From an uncultured Clostridia bacterium (GTDB lineage Bacteria; Bacillota; Clostridia; Christensenellales; Borkfalkiaceae), in the NCBI GenBank assembly GCA_947625025.1, contig CANQMQ010000003.1:29955-93954 (forward strand): DNA of 64,000 nucleotides, read 5' to 3'. Shown here piece by piece: positions 16,429 through 24,639 of this stretch. The translations under genes and the position numbers were made by a program. A model generated the notes under the pieces. The model was not told where the DNA came from and searched no databases. It saw only the letters and a program-made list of their open reading frames with translations. How positions within the stretch are numbered: position 1 is the stretch's first letter; each line of letters opens with the position of its first letter.

Positions 16429-17736
16429 ATGAACAAGATGACCGTCAAGGATATCCGCGATTGGAAAGGCAAGCGCGTACTCGTGCGTTGCGATTTCAAC
16501 GTCCCCATGAAGGACGGCAAAATTACGGATATGAACAGAATTTACGGCGCCCTCCCCACCATCAAATACCTGATGGAGCACGGCGCGAAGATCGTGCTCT
16601 GCTCCCACATGGGCAAGCCGCACTCCATCTTCTCCGAGGAAGTCAAGCTCAACAAGAAGGATAAGGCCAAGGTGGAAAAGGGTGAAACGACGGCGGAAGC
16701 CATCATCGAAAAGGCCAAAAAGGATGAGCCCAAGAAGCTCACGCTCGCTCCCGTAGCCGATGCCCTCAATGAACTGCTCGGCGGCAAAGTGACGTTTGCG
16801 CACGATGTGGTGGGGCCCGACGCTTGTGCCAAGGTCGCCGCTCTCAAAGAGGGGGAATGCGTTCTCCTCGAGAACCTCCGCTTCCACTGGGAGGAGGAGA
16901 AGAAGGACCTCGAATTCTGCAAGAAACTTGCGGCCTTCTGCGATATCTACGTCAACGACGCCTTTGGTACCGCACACCGCTCCCACGCCTCCACCGCGGC
17001 GATCGTGGAATACGGCCTCGTCAAGGTAGCCGTATGCGGCTTCCTCATCGAGAAGGAGCTCTCCGTGATGGCGGATTCCCTCGAGCATCCCGTGCGCCCC
17101 TTCGTCGCCATCCTCGGCGGCGCCAAGGTCGCGGATAAGCTCGGCGTCATTTCCAACCTGCTCGAGAAGTGCGATACCCTCGTCATTGGCGGCGGCATGG
17201 CGTATACCTTCCTCAAGGCACAGGGCGGCTCCGTGGGCACCTCCCTCGTAGACGATGAGAAACTCGCTTACTGCAAGGAGATGATGGAGAAGGCCAGGGC
17301 GCTCGGCAAAGAACTGCTCCTTCCCGTGGATACCGTCATTGCAAAGGCCTTCCCGGATCCCATCGATGCTCCCATCGAGATCCGCACCGTTCCCTCCATG
17401 GAGATCCCCGCAGACTGCATGGGGCTCGATATCGGGGAACAGACGAGGGCGCTCTTTGCCGAGAAGGTGAAGCAGGCCAAGACGGTCATTTGGAATGGCC
17501 CGATGGGCGTATTCGAGAACCCCACCCTCGCGGCGGGCACCATCGCCGTTGCGCAGGCCCTTGCGGATGCAGAGGGCGCTACCACCATCGTGGGCGGCGG
17601 GGATTCTGCTGCCGCCTGTGCCCAGCTCGGCTTCGCGGATAAGATCACCCACATCTCGACGGGCGGCGGGGCTTCCCTTGAACTCTTCGAAGGCAAGACG
17701 CTTCCCGGCATCGCCTGCCTCAACGAAAAGGAATAA
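16429..17736 (+). CDS. pgk: Phosphoglycerate kinase
   Basis: A 435-aa glycolytic enzyme making ATP from 1,3-bisphosphoglycerate. VRCDFNVPM is the substrate-binding N-terminus, [13 protein letters not shown] and [14 protein letters not shown] follow, and GGGDSAAA is the hinge/nucleotide loop near the end. It is longer than the usual 390-400 aa because of a charged insertion (about residues 67-100, Lys/Glu rich) after SHMGKP, a feature also known in some Clostridia. An AAGGAG ribosome site precedes the ATG. It forms an operon with tpiA. Confidence 0.97.
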   Translation: MNKMTVKDIRDWKGKRVLVRCDFNVPMKDGKITDMNRIYGALPTIKYLMEHGAKIVLCSHMGKPHSIFSEEVKLNKKDKAKVEKGETTAEAIIEKAKKDEPKKLTLAPVADALNELLGGKVTFAHDVVGPDACAKVAALKEGECVLLENLRFHWEEEKKDLEFCKKLAAFCDIYVNDAFGTAHRSHASTAAIVEYGLVKVAVCGFLIEKELSVMADSLEHPVRPFVAILGGAKVADKLGVISNLLEKCDTLVIGGGMAYTFLKAQGGSVGTSLVDDEKLAYCKEMMEKARALGKELLLPVDTVIAKAFPDPIDAPIEIRTVPSMEIPADCMGLDIGEQTRALFAEKVKQAKTVIWNGPMGVFENPTLAAGTIAVAQALADAEGATTIVGGGDSAAACAQLGFADKITHISTGGGASLELFEGKTLPGIACLNEKE

Positions 17737-17760
17737 TACGAGACATCGGGAGGAAACATT

Positions 17761-18510
17761 ATGGCAAGAAGACCCATCATCGCAGGAAATTGGAAGATGA
17801 ACAACACCGCAAGTGAAGCGGTGGAACTCATAAAGGCATTGAAGCCCCTCGTGCGGGATGCCAAGTGCGACGTCGTGGTATGCGTCCCCGCAATCGACAT
17901 CCCCGCCGTAAAGAAGGCCATCCACGGCTCCAAGATCCGCCTCGGGGCACAGAACGTGCACTTCGCGGAAAAGGGCGCCTACACGGGTGAAATTTCCGCC
18001 GCCATGCTCAAGGAGTACGGGGTGAAGTACGTCATTATCGGGCACAGCGAACGGAGGCAGTACTTCGGCGAGACCGATGAAACGGTCAATAAGCGCACCC
18101 TCGCCGCCCTCGAAGCGGGGCTCACCCCCATCGTGTGCATCGGGGAAAGCCTCGAAGAGCGGGAAGCGGGCCTCACCAAGCAGGTGCTCGACCGTCAGAT
18201 CCAACTCGACTTCCAAGGCATCGAAGATTTCTCCCGCATCGTCATTGCCTATGAACCCATTTGGGCGATCGGCACGGGCAAGACCGCGACCGATGAACAG
18301 GCAAACGAGGCCATTGGGTACATCAGAAAGCGCATGAAGCGGGTGTACGCGGGTAAGAAAGTCGGCAGGATGCGTATCCAATACGGCGGCTCCATGAATG
18401 CCAAGAACTGCAAGGGCCTGATGGCCATGCCCGAGATCGACGGCGGCCTCATCGGCGGCGCTTCCCTGAAGCCCAACGACTTCGCCACGATCGTCAACTT
18501 CGATAAGTAA
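17761..18510 (+). CDS. tpiA: Triosephosphate isomerase
   Basis: A 249-aa TIM barrel. The catalytic lysine lies in GNWKMN (residue 12 region), the histidine in IGHSERRQYFGE and the glutamate in AYEPIWAIGTGK; YGGSMNAKN and GGASLK close the phosphate site. It interconverts DHAP and glyceraldehyde-3-phosphate. It follows pgk by 24 bp with a GGGAGG ribosome site and ends at a strong terminator. Confidence 0.98.
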   Translation: MARRPIIAGNWKMNNTASEAVELIKALKPLVRDAKCDVVVCVPAIDIPAVKKAIHGSKIRLGAQNVHFAEKGAYTGEISAAMLKEYGVKYVIIGHSERRQYFGETDETVNKRTLAALEAGLTPIVCIGESLEEREAGLTKQVLDRQIQLDFQGIEDFSRIVIAYEPIWAIGTGKTATDEQANEAIGYIRKRMKRVYAGKKVGRMRIQYGGSMNAKNCKGLMAMPEIDGGLIGGASLKPNDFATIVNFDK

Positions 18511-18516
18511 TTACGG

Positions 18517-18563
18517 TAATAAAACTCACCCCTTCCCACCTCGGGAAGGGGTGAGTTTTATTA
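18517..18563. terminator. Bidirectional terminator after tpiA
   Basis: A perfect 21-bp stem (18517-18537 with 18543-18563) and 5-nt loop with an A-rich left arm and T-rich right arm, so it should work in both directions between convergent genes. Confidence 0.85.
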
Positions 18564-18581
18564 TAGAGAATGAAGGGTTGG

Positions 18582-19367
18582 TTATGTACCCTGTTGTACT
18601 TCCCCCTCTTCCGCCTTCTGTGCCTCTACCTTTCCGCGGCGGGTGAGATCCTCGGAGAAATGCTTATTCCAGAAGTACCAAATGGCGTAGATGAGCGGCA
18701 TGCCGAGGTTGGTTTCGAGGCAGGAATTCACGATGAGGGTACGGATACTCGCTCCGTTCATGGGGCGGATGCCGTTTACGAGAAGGGAGAACTCCCACCC
18801 GAACTGCACCGCAATGCCGATGGCGCACAGCCTGAATACGCTCACGAATGCCGCCTTCGGGTCCTTCCGAAGGAGCAGAACGACGAGGACGAGGTAGCTT
18901 ATAACGAGCGCCACCCCCATCCAGCCATGGTATGCGCCCGTGGTGCGGGAAGTCGTGATGGTGGCCTCTCCCCCGAGTTCGCTGATGGAGGGGCATATCA
19001 TCCACCACATCACGATGAGAAAGACCCAATACTTGGCGTATGTATCACGGGCAACGAGCGTCCAGATGAAGGCAAAGTTGGTGAAGCCGTAACTCATGGA
19101 CATCCAAAGGAGTACGAGGAAGGTCCCGCCCGCCCCCTGCAGTTCTCCATTGATATATACGGTACGCGTATGGCTTAAAAGATAGAAGCCTCCGAAATCC
19201 ACGATCGTATACAGGATGCCCCCGAAGAGGGCGAACAGCACGGTGGAGTAACGCTTCTTCCAGAGGAGCAGTCCGCAAAAGACTGCAAGAAAGACACAGT
19301 CGAGAATGATATAGAGCAGGTTGAGATGGCGCGTGGGGACAATGGCCTCCGCAACGGTAATTTCCAT
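18582..19367 (-). CDS. Multi-pass membrane protein, unknown function
   Basis: A 261-aa protein with about seven transmembrane helices, beginning HLNLLYIILDCVFLAVFCGL and ending in a charged cytoplasmic tail. I do not recognise the family; no catalytic motif is visible. The start at 19367 has a GGAGGAA ribosome site and lies 19 bp after the -10 box of a consensus promoter. It converges on tpiA. Confidence 0.6.
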   Translation of the reverse strand: MEITVAEAIVPTRHLNLLYIILDCVFLAVFCGLLLWKKRYSTVLFALFGGILYTIVDFGGFYLLSHTRTVYINGELQGAGGTFLVLLWMSMSYGFTNFAFIWTLVARDTYAKYWVFLIVMWWMICPSISELGGEATITTSRTTGAYHGWMGVALVISYLVLVVLLLRKDPKAAFVSVFRLCAIGIAVQFGWEFSLLVNGIRPMNGASIRTLIVNSCLETNLGMPLIYAIWYFWNKHFSEDLTRRGKVEAQKAEEGEVQQGT

Positions 19368-19386
19368 ACGAGTTCCTCCAACGGAA

Positions 19387-19415
19387 ATTCTACCGCACCT
19401 TCCCCCAAAAGTCAA
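19387..19415 (-). promoter_or_regulatory. Promoter of the seven-helix membrane protein gene
   Basis: TTGACT (19415-19410), 17 bp, TAGAAT (19392-19387). Confidence 0.6.
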
Positions 19416-19469
19416 GTGGAAATAACAATATTATATATATGGAAAGGCTTGAAGGGGATGAGACTCGGC

Positions 19470-19720
19470 TCCCCCTTGGGCCCCTTTCCTCATCTCGAAG
19501 CTCCGAAGGAGCTGAGGAGACAAAAGCCGCGGAGAAACCGAACTTTCCTCTCTCTCCTCATCCCGAACCCCCGAAGGGGGTGAGCGGATTCTCCCGGCCC
19601 CTTCGGGGCCTCGGAATGAGGGTGGGGGCATGTCATTTCGAGCTTGCCGAGAAATCTCGGGCTTCTAATCGTCATACTGAATGGAGCGAAGCGGAGTTGA
19701 AGTATCACCATATATATAAT
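19470..19720. repeat. Dispersed palindromic intergenic repeats, left cluster
   Basis: This gene-free stretch is built of nested palindromes: GAAGCTCCGAAGGAGCT near 19497, CCCCCGAAGGGGG near 19567, GGCCCCTTCGGGGCC near 19595. A following segment (19612-19660) recurs at 21718-21770 and, inverted, at 21777-21803. Short open frames across it are repeat artefacts. It resembles the CATTTCGAGC...GAGAAATCTC type of dispersed repeat common in gut bacterial genomes. Confidence 0.65.
19630..19656. repeat. Left 27-bp inverted repeat bounding a two-gene unit
   Basis: This 27-bp segment matches the reverse complement of 21777-21803 at 25 of 27 positions. The intervening 2.1 kb holds only the XRE regulator and the zinc-ribbon membrane protein. 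Confidence 0.65.
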
Positions 19721-19780
19721 AATGTAATGCGTTCACCTTCGGCACCACGCGCCTCCGCTTCGTATAACAGAATTCAGTAC

Positions 19781-20002
19781 CTAATATTCCCGAAGGCCTA
19801 AAAGGTAATCCGCGGAGAGATCGAAGAGGCGGCATAGGGCCGCGATTTGCGTATAGGTGCACTCGTAGATGCCCTTCTCAAACCGCTGATAGACGGGCTG
19901 TGCCACGCCCAAGGCCTCTGCCACCTGCCGCTGAGTGAGTTTCAGCTGTTCCCGCCGCTCCTTCAGCCGTTTCCCGAATTCGGATTTCAAATTTTCTTCC
20001 AT
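19781..20002 (-). CDS. Small XRE-family repressor
   Basis: A 73-aa protein that is almost entirely an HTH_3 domain: RLKERREQLKLTQRQVAEAL, then GVAQPVYQRFEKG as recognition helix, then LFDLSADYLLGL. It is transcribed away from the zinc-ribbon gene across a 91-bp gap holding two 17-bp palindromes. It most likely binds these and controls both genes, as Cro/CI-type regulators do; this is inference. The protein has no sensor domain. Confidence 0.85.
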   Translation of the reverse strand: MEENLKSEFGKRLKERREQLKLTQRQVAEALGVAQPVYQRFEKGIYECTYTQIAALCRLFDLSADYLLGLREY

Positions 20003-20020
20003 AATTTTTCCCCCTTTCCC

Positions 20021-20049
20021 TTGACTTCATTATACAGTTTGTGTATAAT
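20021..20049 (+). promoter_or_regulatory. Promoter of the zinc-ribbon membrane protein gene
   Basis: TTGACT (20021-20026), 17 bp, TATAAT (20044-20049). The first palindromic operator covers the spacer and most of the -10 box. Confidence 0.7.
20031..20047. promoter_or_regulatory. Putative XRE operator O1
   Basis: TATACA-N5-TGTATA, perfect 6-bp arms, lying over the promoter. It shares the core ATACAGT...TGTAT with O2. Confidence 0.65.
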
Positions 20050-20061
20050 TCAAAGGGAATA

Positions 20062-20078
20062 GATACAGTTACTGTATC
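20062..20078. promoter_or_regulatory. Putative XRE operator O2
   Basis: GATACAGT-T-ACTGTATC, perfect 8-bp arms, centred 31 bp (about three helical turns) from O1 and just before the ribosome site. Confidence 0.65.
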
Positions 20079-20093
20079 AAAAGGAGAAACAAA

Positions 20094-21650
20094 ATGAAGC
20101 ACTGTTTGAACTGCGGAGCGGAGTTTGAAGGCAAATTCTGCCCCAACTGCGGAGCGGCATGGCAGGAAGAAAAGACGTGCCCGCAATGCGGCGCTACCCT
20201 TGCGGGCGGCGTAAAATTCTGCAACGAATGCGGGTATTCCTTTATACCCAATACGCGGCCTCCGCAAAATGTAGAACCCCAAAGATCCGTACAACAACCA
20301 ACCCTCGAAAATCGACCCAAGAGCGCAAACGGCAAGGGCATGTCCGCGATCTACGCTCTCTCCCGCTATCTGCCCGCCGCCCTTCTCGGGCTCTTTGCGG
20401 TCCTCTTCTTCCTCTTCTATTTGGCGCCCGCCGCGGTCATGCCCGGGGGGAATTTCATGGGAGAGAGCATTCCAGGCACGAGCTACGGCAGTCTCTATGA
20501 AATTCTCTCGGTGGAAGAACTCGCTTCCCTTTCGGGTTGTGCAGGCGCCCTCATCGCCTTCGCCGTCATTTTGGCGGTCTACGCCGTTGCCGCCCTATAC
20601 GGATTATGGCGCACCAATTTCAAATGGAAGCCCTACGTCCTTCTCTCTATCGGCGCATGCGTTCTGTACTTCGCCCTCCTGCTTTGCGGAAGCATTCTGA
20701 TTAGCAAAATCGGAGAATTTGACGGCGGTCTCGGCCTCATGAAAGCGGGCGCCGCGCCCATTCTCACCGTCGTATTCTCCTGCATTCTGCTCGTCTTTAC
20801 CATCGCCGCAGTCGGTACGAGGGCATATTTTGAGACGAAATGCCCCGAATTTATGGAAGCATACAACGCGGCACAAGAGGCCCGCATGGAAACCTATCGG
20901 GCGACGCATGCAAAGCCCGTACCGCCCAAAAAGCTCGAAGCGCCCAAACGCCCGAAAAAGTCTGAAATGCGCGCTATGATGGATGCGATTACCCCCGAAC
21001 GGAAGGAGGAATTGCGCGGCGATTATGAAGCATTTATCCGCAAGAAATCGGCATATGCAACCATCTACCCGCTCGCCATCAGCGTGTTAGGTTTTGTAGC
21101 TTTCTTAATTATGTTAATAATATTCGCGCTATTAGAAGATGGCCGTAGCAATCCTTCTGAAAGCCATATTATAGAGTTATTTATCATTCCGTGCTTTATC
21201 CTGTTCGGTATCGGTACCATTTTATTTAGCATTCTCCATGTTAAGGCCAAGAAGCGCCGTGTCAAGGGTTGGGATCCGAAAAAGGTGTATCGAAGCGGTT
21301 GTGTCACTGCATCGACGGTACTCACTACTTTGTTTTTGTTTATATTCGTTTTATGTGCGGTAATGATAGGCAACCCGGAGAGTATAGCGAACGGTAGCTT
21401 CTGGGAGGATTACTTTATCACTACACCCATATTATCTATTGTTTTGCCCGGGATTGCCTTTATCGCCTTCATAATTGTACTGCCCGTTTTCTGCAAACTC
21501 AACCGCAAAAGAAAGCCGCTTGTAAACAAAATGTGCGATACGCTCATGACAAAATACGAGCAGGAGTGCGTCCATTATAAAAATAACCGCCGCGCGTGGA
21601 AGGTGTACCGCTATCAATTAAGAAGGTACGAGCGCGGTAAGGACTTTTAA
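20094..21650 (+). CDS. Zinc-ribbon, multi-pass membrane protein
   Basis: A 518-aa protein. Residues 4-50 carry two zinc ribbons with CxxC pairs (CLNCGAEF...CPNCGAAW; CPQCGATL...CNECGYSF). A disordered linker follows, then about four transmembrane helices (85-240), a basic cytoplasmic segment with KPVPPKKLEAPKRPKKSE, and four more helices. The second half (from about 21050) is clearly AT-richer than the first and uses TTA leucines that are rare elsewhere in the window, suggesting different ancestry. AAGGAG ribosome site. Function unknown; controlled by the divergent XRE repressor by inference. Confidence 0.7.
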   Translation: MKHCLNCGAEFEGKFCPNCGAAWQEEKTCPQCGATLAGGVKFCNECGYSFIPNTRPPQNVEPQRSVQQPTLENRPKSANGKGMSAIYALSRYLPAALLGLFAVLFFLFYLAPAAVMPGGNFMGESIPGTSYGSLYEILSVEELASLSGCAGALIAFAVILAVYAVAALYGLWRTNFKWKPYVLLSIGACVLYFALLLCGSILISKIGEFDGGLGLMKAGAAPILTVVFSCILLVFTIAAVGTRAYFETKCPEFMEAYNAAQEARMETYRATHAKPVPPKKLEAPKRPKKSEMRAMMDAITPERKEELRGDYEAFIRKKSAYATIYPLAISVLGFVAFLIMLIIFALLEDGRSNPSESHIIELFIIPCFILFGIGTILFSILHVKAKKRRVKGWDPKKVYRSGCVTASTVLTTLFLFIFVLCAVMIGNPESIANGSFWEDYFITTPILSIVLPGIAFIAFIIVLPVFCKLNRKRKPLVNKMCDTLMTKYEQECVHYKNNRRAWKVYRYQLRRYERGKDF

Positions 21651-21689
21651 GGCATAGAATAGGGGGCTAATTACACCCTCTCCTCTTCC

Positions 21690-21830
21690 CGTTCTCTCGC
21701 CCTCGCTTCGCTCGGGCTCGGAATGAGGGGTGGGGGGTGTCACCCCGAGCGCAGTCGAGGGGTCTCGGGTTTCTTGAGATTTCTCGGCAAGTTCGGAATG
21801 ACAGGACCATTCAATAAGCGCTCGGCGGTA
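21690..21830. repeat. Dispersed palindromic repeats, right cluster
   Basis: Contains TCGCTTCGCTCGGGCTCGG, a segment matching 19612-19660 in direct orientation, and the inverted 27-bp copy at 21777-21803. The small open frame across it on the minus strand is not supported as a gene. Confidence 0.6.
21777..21803. repeat. Right 27-bp inverted repeat
   Basis: Partner of 19630-19656, with 25 of 27 positions complementary. Confidence 0.65.
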
Positions 21831-21864
21831 GTTCGCAGAGCGCTTCTCTTTCTTCACAATATAA

Positions 21865-23112
21865 TTACTTGCCTTTGACGCGGGCGATATCGATGTTATC
21901 CTGCTTGCGGCTCCGAAGTTCCTTTACGGGGTGATCGGCATTCTGGACGCGGTAGTCCTGCCCGAGGTTTACGATGGCCTTCTCAATGACGGTATGCGTC
22001 CCCACCGATTGCGGCCTTCCGTTGATCTTGGCGTTGTAGCCGAAATAGCGGAAGCTATCGGGCACCTTATCGAGTTCTTCCCAACCCTCTTCCACGCCCG
22101 TAAGCCGTACGCTCTTCAAGATTTCCCTGATATACTCCTTCTGCGGGCGGAGCTTCAAAAGTTCGGGGAACTCCCCGCCCTCGGGCATCACCTGTTGCCA
22201 CACCTTGCCCTCATACGTCTTGAGGAGCTCTGCGGCCTCGTGCAGGTGGGTGACTTCCTCCTCGAAGTGCTGTTCCCAAATGGCCTTCACCCGCTCATCC
22301 TTCTCATCCTCATAGCACGAATAGTAGAGGTAGCACTCGGTGTACTCATTCATGAGCAGGCACTCCCAATAGGTTGCCGAGGGATCTTTGAGGCACCCGT
22401 ACCCCGTGACATGCTGTTCCTCCACCATGGCAATTTCGTTATACAGCTTTCTGCCCAAGGGGCTCGCATAGAGGTTGGCGACGTTCATATAGAAGTTCAT
22501 CGTCTGCTGTTCGGCGCCCGTGATGATGTTGATATTGAGCTTGGTCTTGAGGTCGTTGAGGTAGTTGTTGACGTAGAAATTCACGTCGTCGTCGGGGTGA
22601 CGGTATTCGGCTACGGTGGGCCGCCCGGGCATGATCTCCGTGTAGCTCCCCACGAGCCGCTTGGGGTCTCCCCCCTTCTCGAGCTCCATGAGGTCGGAAT
22701 AGCGGTATAAGTGGTCGAAATCCTCCAAGAGGGCGAAATCGAGCTGCTTCTTCACATAGGAATTCTTCTCCGAGATGGCGAGGTTGGCGGTGAGGTCTAC
22801 GGCAAGCTGTTCGTAGCCGATGGTGTGCTCCAAGATGCTCTCGTTGGCGGGCTTTAAGGAAGCGATGCGCTTTTGCTGAATTTGCTCCCCCCTCCGCATG
22901 CGGGCAAGGCGGCGGCGTACGTCGTTGTTCGGGCACATTCTCGTAAAGGAATTGGAGAGGCGCACACTCTCAAACTCCGTGCCGTTCATCAGGATGATGC
23001 GGGTGCGGGTGTAGGGGTCTACGGCATTCTTATCGTAGGGCTTCACGAGAACCTTATTCCAATTCGTAAAAACTTTTTCTGCCTTCTGCGGCTTACATTC
23101 AAACGGATTCAT
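21865..23112 (-). CDS. Ferritin-like superfamily protein, uncharacterised
   Basis: A 415-aa soluble protein rich in long helices with E/H ligand patterns of di-iron four-helix bundles: ESILEHTIGYEQ, LLEDFDHLYR, EIAMVEEQHVTGYG, LMNEYTECYLYYSCYEDE and FEEEVTHLHEAAELL. These fit two tandem ExxH-type half sites. The start at 23112 is fixed by an AAAGGAGG ribosome site. The enzymatic role is unknown; oxygen or peroxide protection in an anaerobe is inference. It is divergent from mtnN. Confidence 0.6.
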   Translation of the reverse strand: MNPFECKPQKAEKVFTNWNKVLVKPYDKNAVDPYTRTRIILMNGTEFESVRLSNSFTRMCPNNDVRRRLARMRRGEQIQQKRIASLKPANESILEHTIGYEQLAVDLTANLAISEKNSYVKKQLDFALLEDFDHLYRYSDLMELEKGGDPKRLVGSYTEIMPGRPTVAEYRHPDDDVNFYVNNYLNDLKTKLNINIITGAEQQTMNFYMNVANLYASPLGRKLYNEIAMVEEQHVTGYGCLKDPSATYWECLLMNEYTECYLYYSCYEDEKDERVKAIWEQHFEEEVTHLHEAAELLKTYEGKVWQQVMPEGGEFPELLKLRPQKEYIREILKSVRLTGVEEGWEELDKVPDSFRYFGYNAKINGRPQSVGTHTVIEKAIVNLGQDYRVQNADHPVKELRSRKQDNIDIARVKGK

Positions 23113-23167
23113 TTGAACCTCCTTTTGCATATGTTTTAGCCCTTCTCAAAAAGAAGTATACAATCCC

Positions 23168-23196
23168 TTGCAATTTCGTGCCGATTTTGTTATACT
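23168..23196 (+). promoter_or_regulatory. mtnN-ung promoter
   Basis: TTGCAA (23168-23173), 17 bp, TATACT (23191-23196). Confidence 0.65.
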
Positions 23197-23224
23197 TTTG
23201 ATGATACCAACTTGGGAGAACGAT

Positions 23225-23893
23225 ATGATCGGTTGTGTGATTGCAATGGACCGCGAAGCAGAGCTCCTGCTCGAGAGCATGGAAGTAGAAAATATCCGCA
23301 CCCTCTTCGGAAAGACGGTGCACATCGGGAAGGCCTTCGGGCAAGAGGTGGCGCTCGCCGTAAGCGGAGTGGGCAAGGTGAATGCCGCGGCGGGCACCTG
23401 TGCCGCACTCGCACAGGGCGTAGACCTCGTCCTCAATTTCGGCGTGGCGGGCGGCCTCACCTCCGAGCAGTGCGAGGTGGGCGAAGTATACCTCATCGAG
23501 AAGGCCGTGCAGTACGATTTCGACTGCACTCAGCTCAACGGCCTGCCCATCGGCACCCTCGACGGGGAGACCGAGAACTTTTTGCCCCTCCTCTGCCCCA
23601 AAGGGGTAAGCCTTCCCCGCCGCGTCCTCGGCACGGGGGATCGCTTCAACGATTCCCCCATCGACCATGCCCTGCTCCTCAGCCTCGGCTGTGACATCCG
23701 TGAAATGGAGGGCGGTGCGATGGCGGAAGTCTGCAAGTATGCGGGAGTGCCCTTTGTCTCCGTGAAGGCGATTTCGGATGTTTACGGTTTGGGTTCCACC
23801 ACCGAGCAATTCCGCAAAAATTGCAAGCGGGCTCTGCTCGAACTCAAGACCTGTCTCCCCGAACTCTTTGCGGCGATTGGGAGGAAATTATGA
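23225..23893 (+). CDS. mtnN: 5'-methylthioadenosine/S-adenosylhomocysteine nucleosidase
   Basis: A 222-aa enzyme cleaving adenine from MTA, SAH and 5'-deoxyadenosine. SGVGKVNAA and NFGVAGGL bind the purine and ribose, MEGGAMAEVC holds the ribose-binding glutamate, and VKAISDVYG holds the catalytic aspartate. The start at 23225 aligns with the family N-terminus (MIGCVIAMDREAE). The ribosome site is weak (GGGAG). It overlaps ung by 4 bp. Confidence 0.92.
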   Translation: MIGCVIAMDREAELLLESMEVENIRTLFGKTVHIGKAFGQEVALAVSGVGKVNAAAGTCAALAQGVDLVLNFGVAGGLTSEQCEVGEVYLIEKAVQYDFDCTQLNGLPIGTLDGETENFLPLLCPKGVSLPRRVLGTGDRFNDSPIDHALLLSLGCDIREMEGGAMAEVCKYAGVPFVSVKAISDVYGLGSTTEQFRKNCKRALLELKTCLPELFAAIGRKL

Positions 23894-24558
23894 TAGACCT
23901 CGGCGATTGGAAGGAGCCGCTCGCCCCCCTCTTTGCGGATGCGCGGTATCTCAAAATCAGGGAATTTCTCAAGTATGAGTATTCCCACTTCACCGTCTAC
24001 CCCGATATGTATGACCTCTACAACTGCTTCCGCTATACGCCGTATGCCAAGGTGAAGGCAGTTCTTTTGGGGCAGGACCCGTATCACGAACCAAACCAGG
24101 CGCACGGGCTGTGCTTTTCGGTGAAGGAGGGCGTACCCAAGCCCCCGTCCCTCGAAAATATGCTGAAGGAACTCAAGTCGGATTTGGGCTACGAGCCTCC
24201 GCGCTCGGGGGACCTGACCAAGTGGGCGAGGGAGGGGGTGCTCCTCATGAATACCGCCCTCACGGTGCGGGCGCATCAGGCCAATTCCCACGCAAATTGC
24301 GGGTGGAGTTGGTTTACCGATTCGGTAATCGAGCTCCTTTCAAGGGAGAAGGAGCACCTCGTATTCCTCCTCTGGGGCGGAAACGCAAGGAGAAAGAAAC
24401 CGCTCATCGATACAAATAGGCACCTCGTGCTCGAATGCGCCCACCCCTCCCCCCTCTCTGCCTACAACGGCTTCTTCGGTTGCCGCCACTTCTCCAAGAC
24501 GAATGCCTATCTTGAGAGCCACGGGATCCCTCCGATTGATTGGAATTTGAACGGCTGA
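23890..24558 (+). CDS. ung: Uracil-DNA glycosylase
   Basis: A 222-aa family 1 UDG. The water-activating loop GQDPYH and the Leu-intercalation loop CAHPSPLSAYNGFFG are present, with LLWGGNARRKK between. It removes uracil from DNA. The ATG at 23890 overlaps the mtnN stop (ATGA) behind a GGGAGG ribosome site. Confidence 0.95.
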   Translation: MIDLGDWKEPLAPLFADARYLKIREFLKYEYSHFTVYPDMYDLYNCFRYTPYAKVKAVLLGQDPYHEPNQAHGLCFSVKEGVPKPPSLENMLKELKSDLGYEPPRSGDLTKWAREGVLLMNTALTVRAHQANSHANCGWSWFTDSVIELLSREKEHLVFLLWGGNARRKKPLIDTNRHLVLECAHPSPLSAYNGFFGCRHFSKTNAYLESHGIPPIDWNLNG

Positions 24559-24584
24559 CTTCAGACATGGTACCGTCGTTTTAC

Positions 24585-24625
24585 GTGAGGCGCCCCACCG
24601 TGCAGTGCACGGCGGGGCGCCTCAC
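24585..24625. terminator. Bidirectional terminator between ung and the GH36 gene
   Basis: A 12-bp outer stem (24585-24596 with 24614-24625) surrounds a near-perfect inner palindrome. AATTTTATTT follows on the plus side. Confidence 0.7.
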
Positions 24626-24639
24626 AATTTTATTTCCGC

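Noticed and set aside
16210..18381. Minus-strand open frame of over 700 codons opposite pgk-tpiA
   Set aside because: It is the mirror of two highly conserved genes, lacks family motifs and is a by-product of GC-rich codon use.
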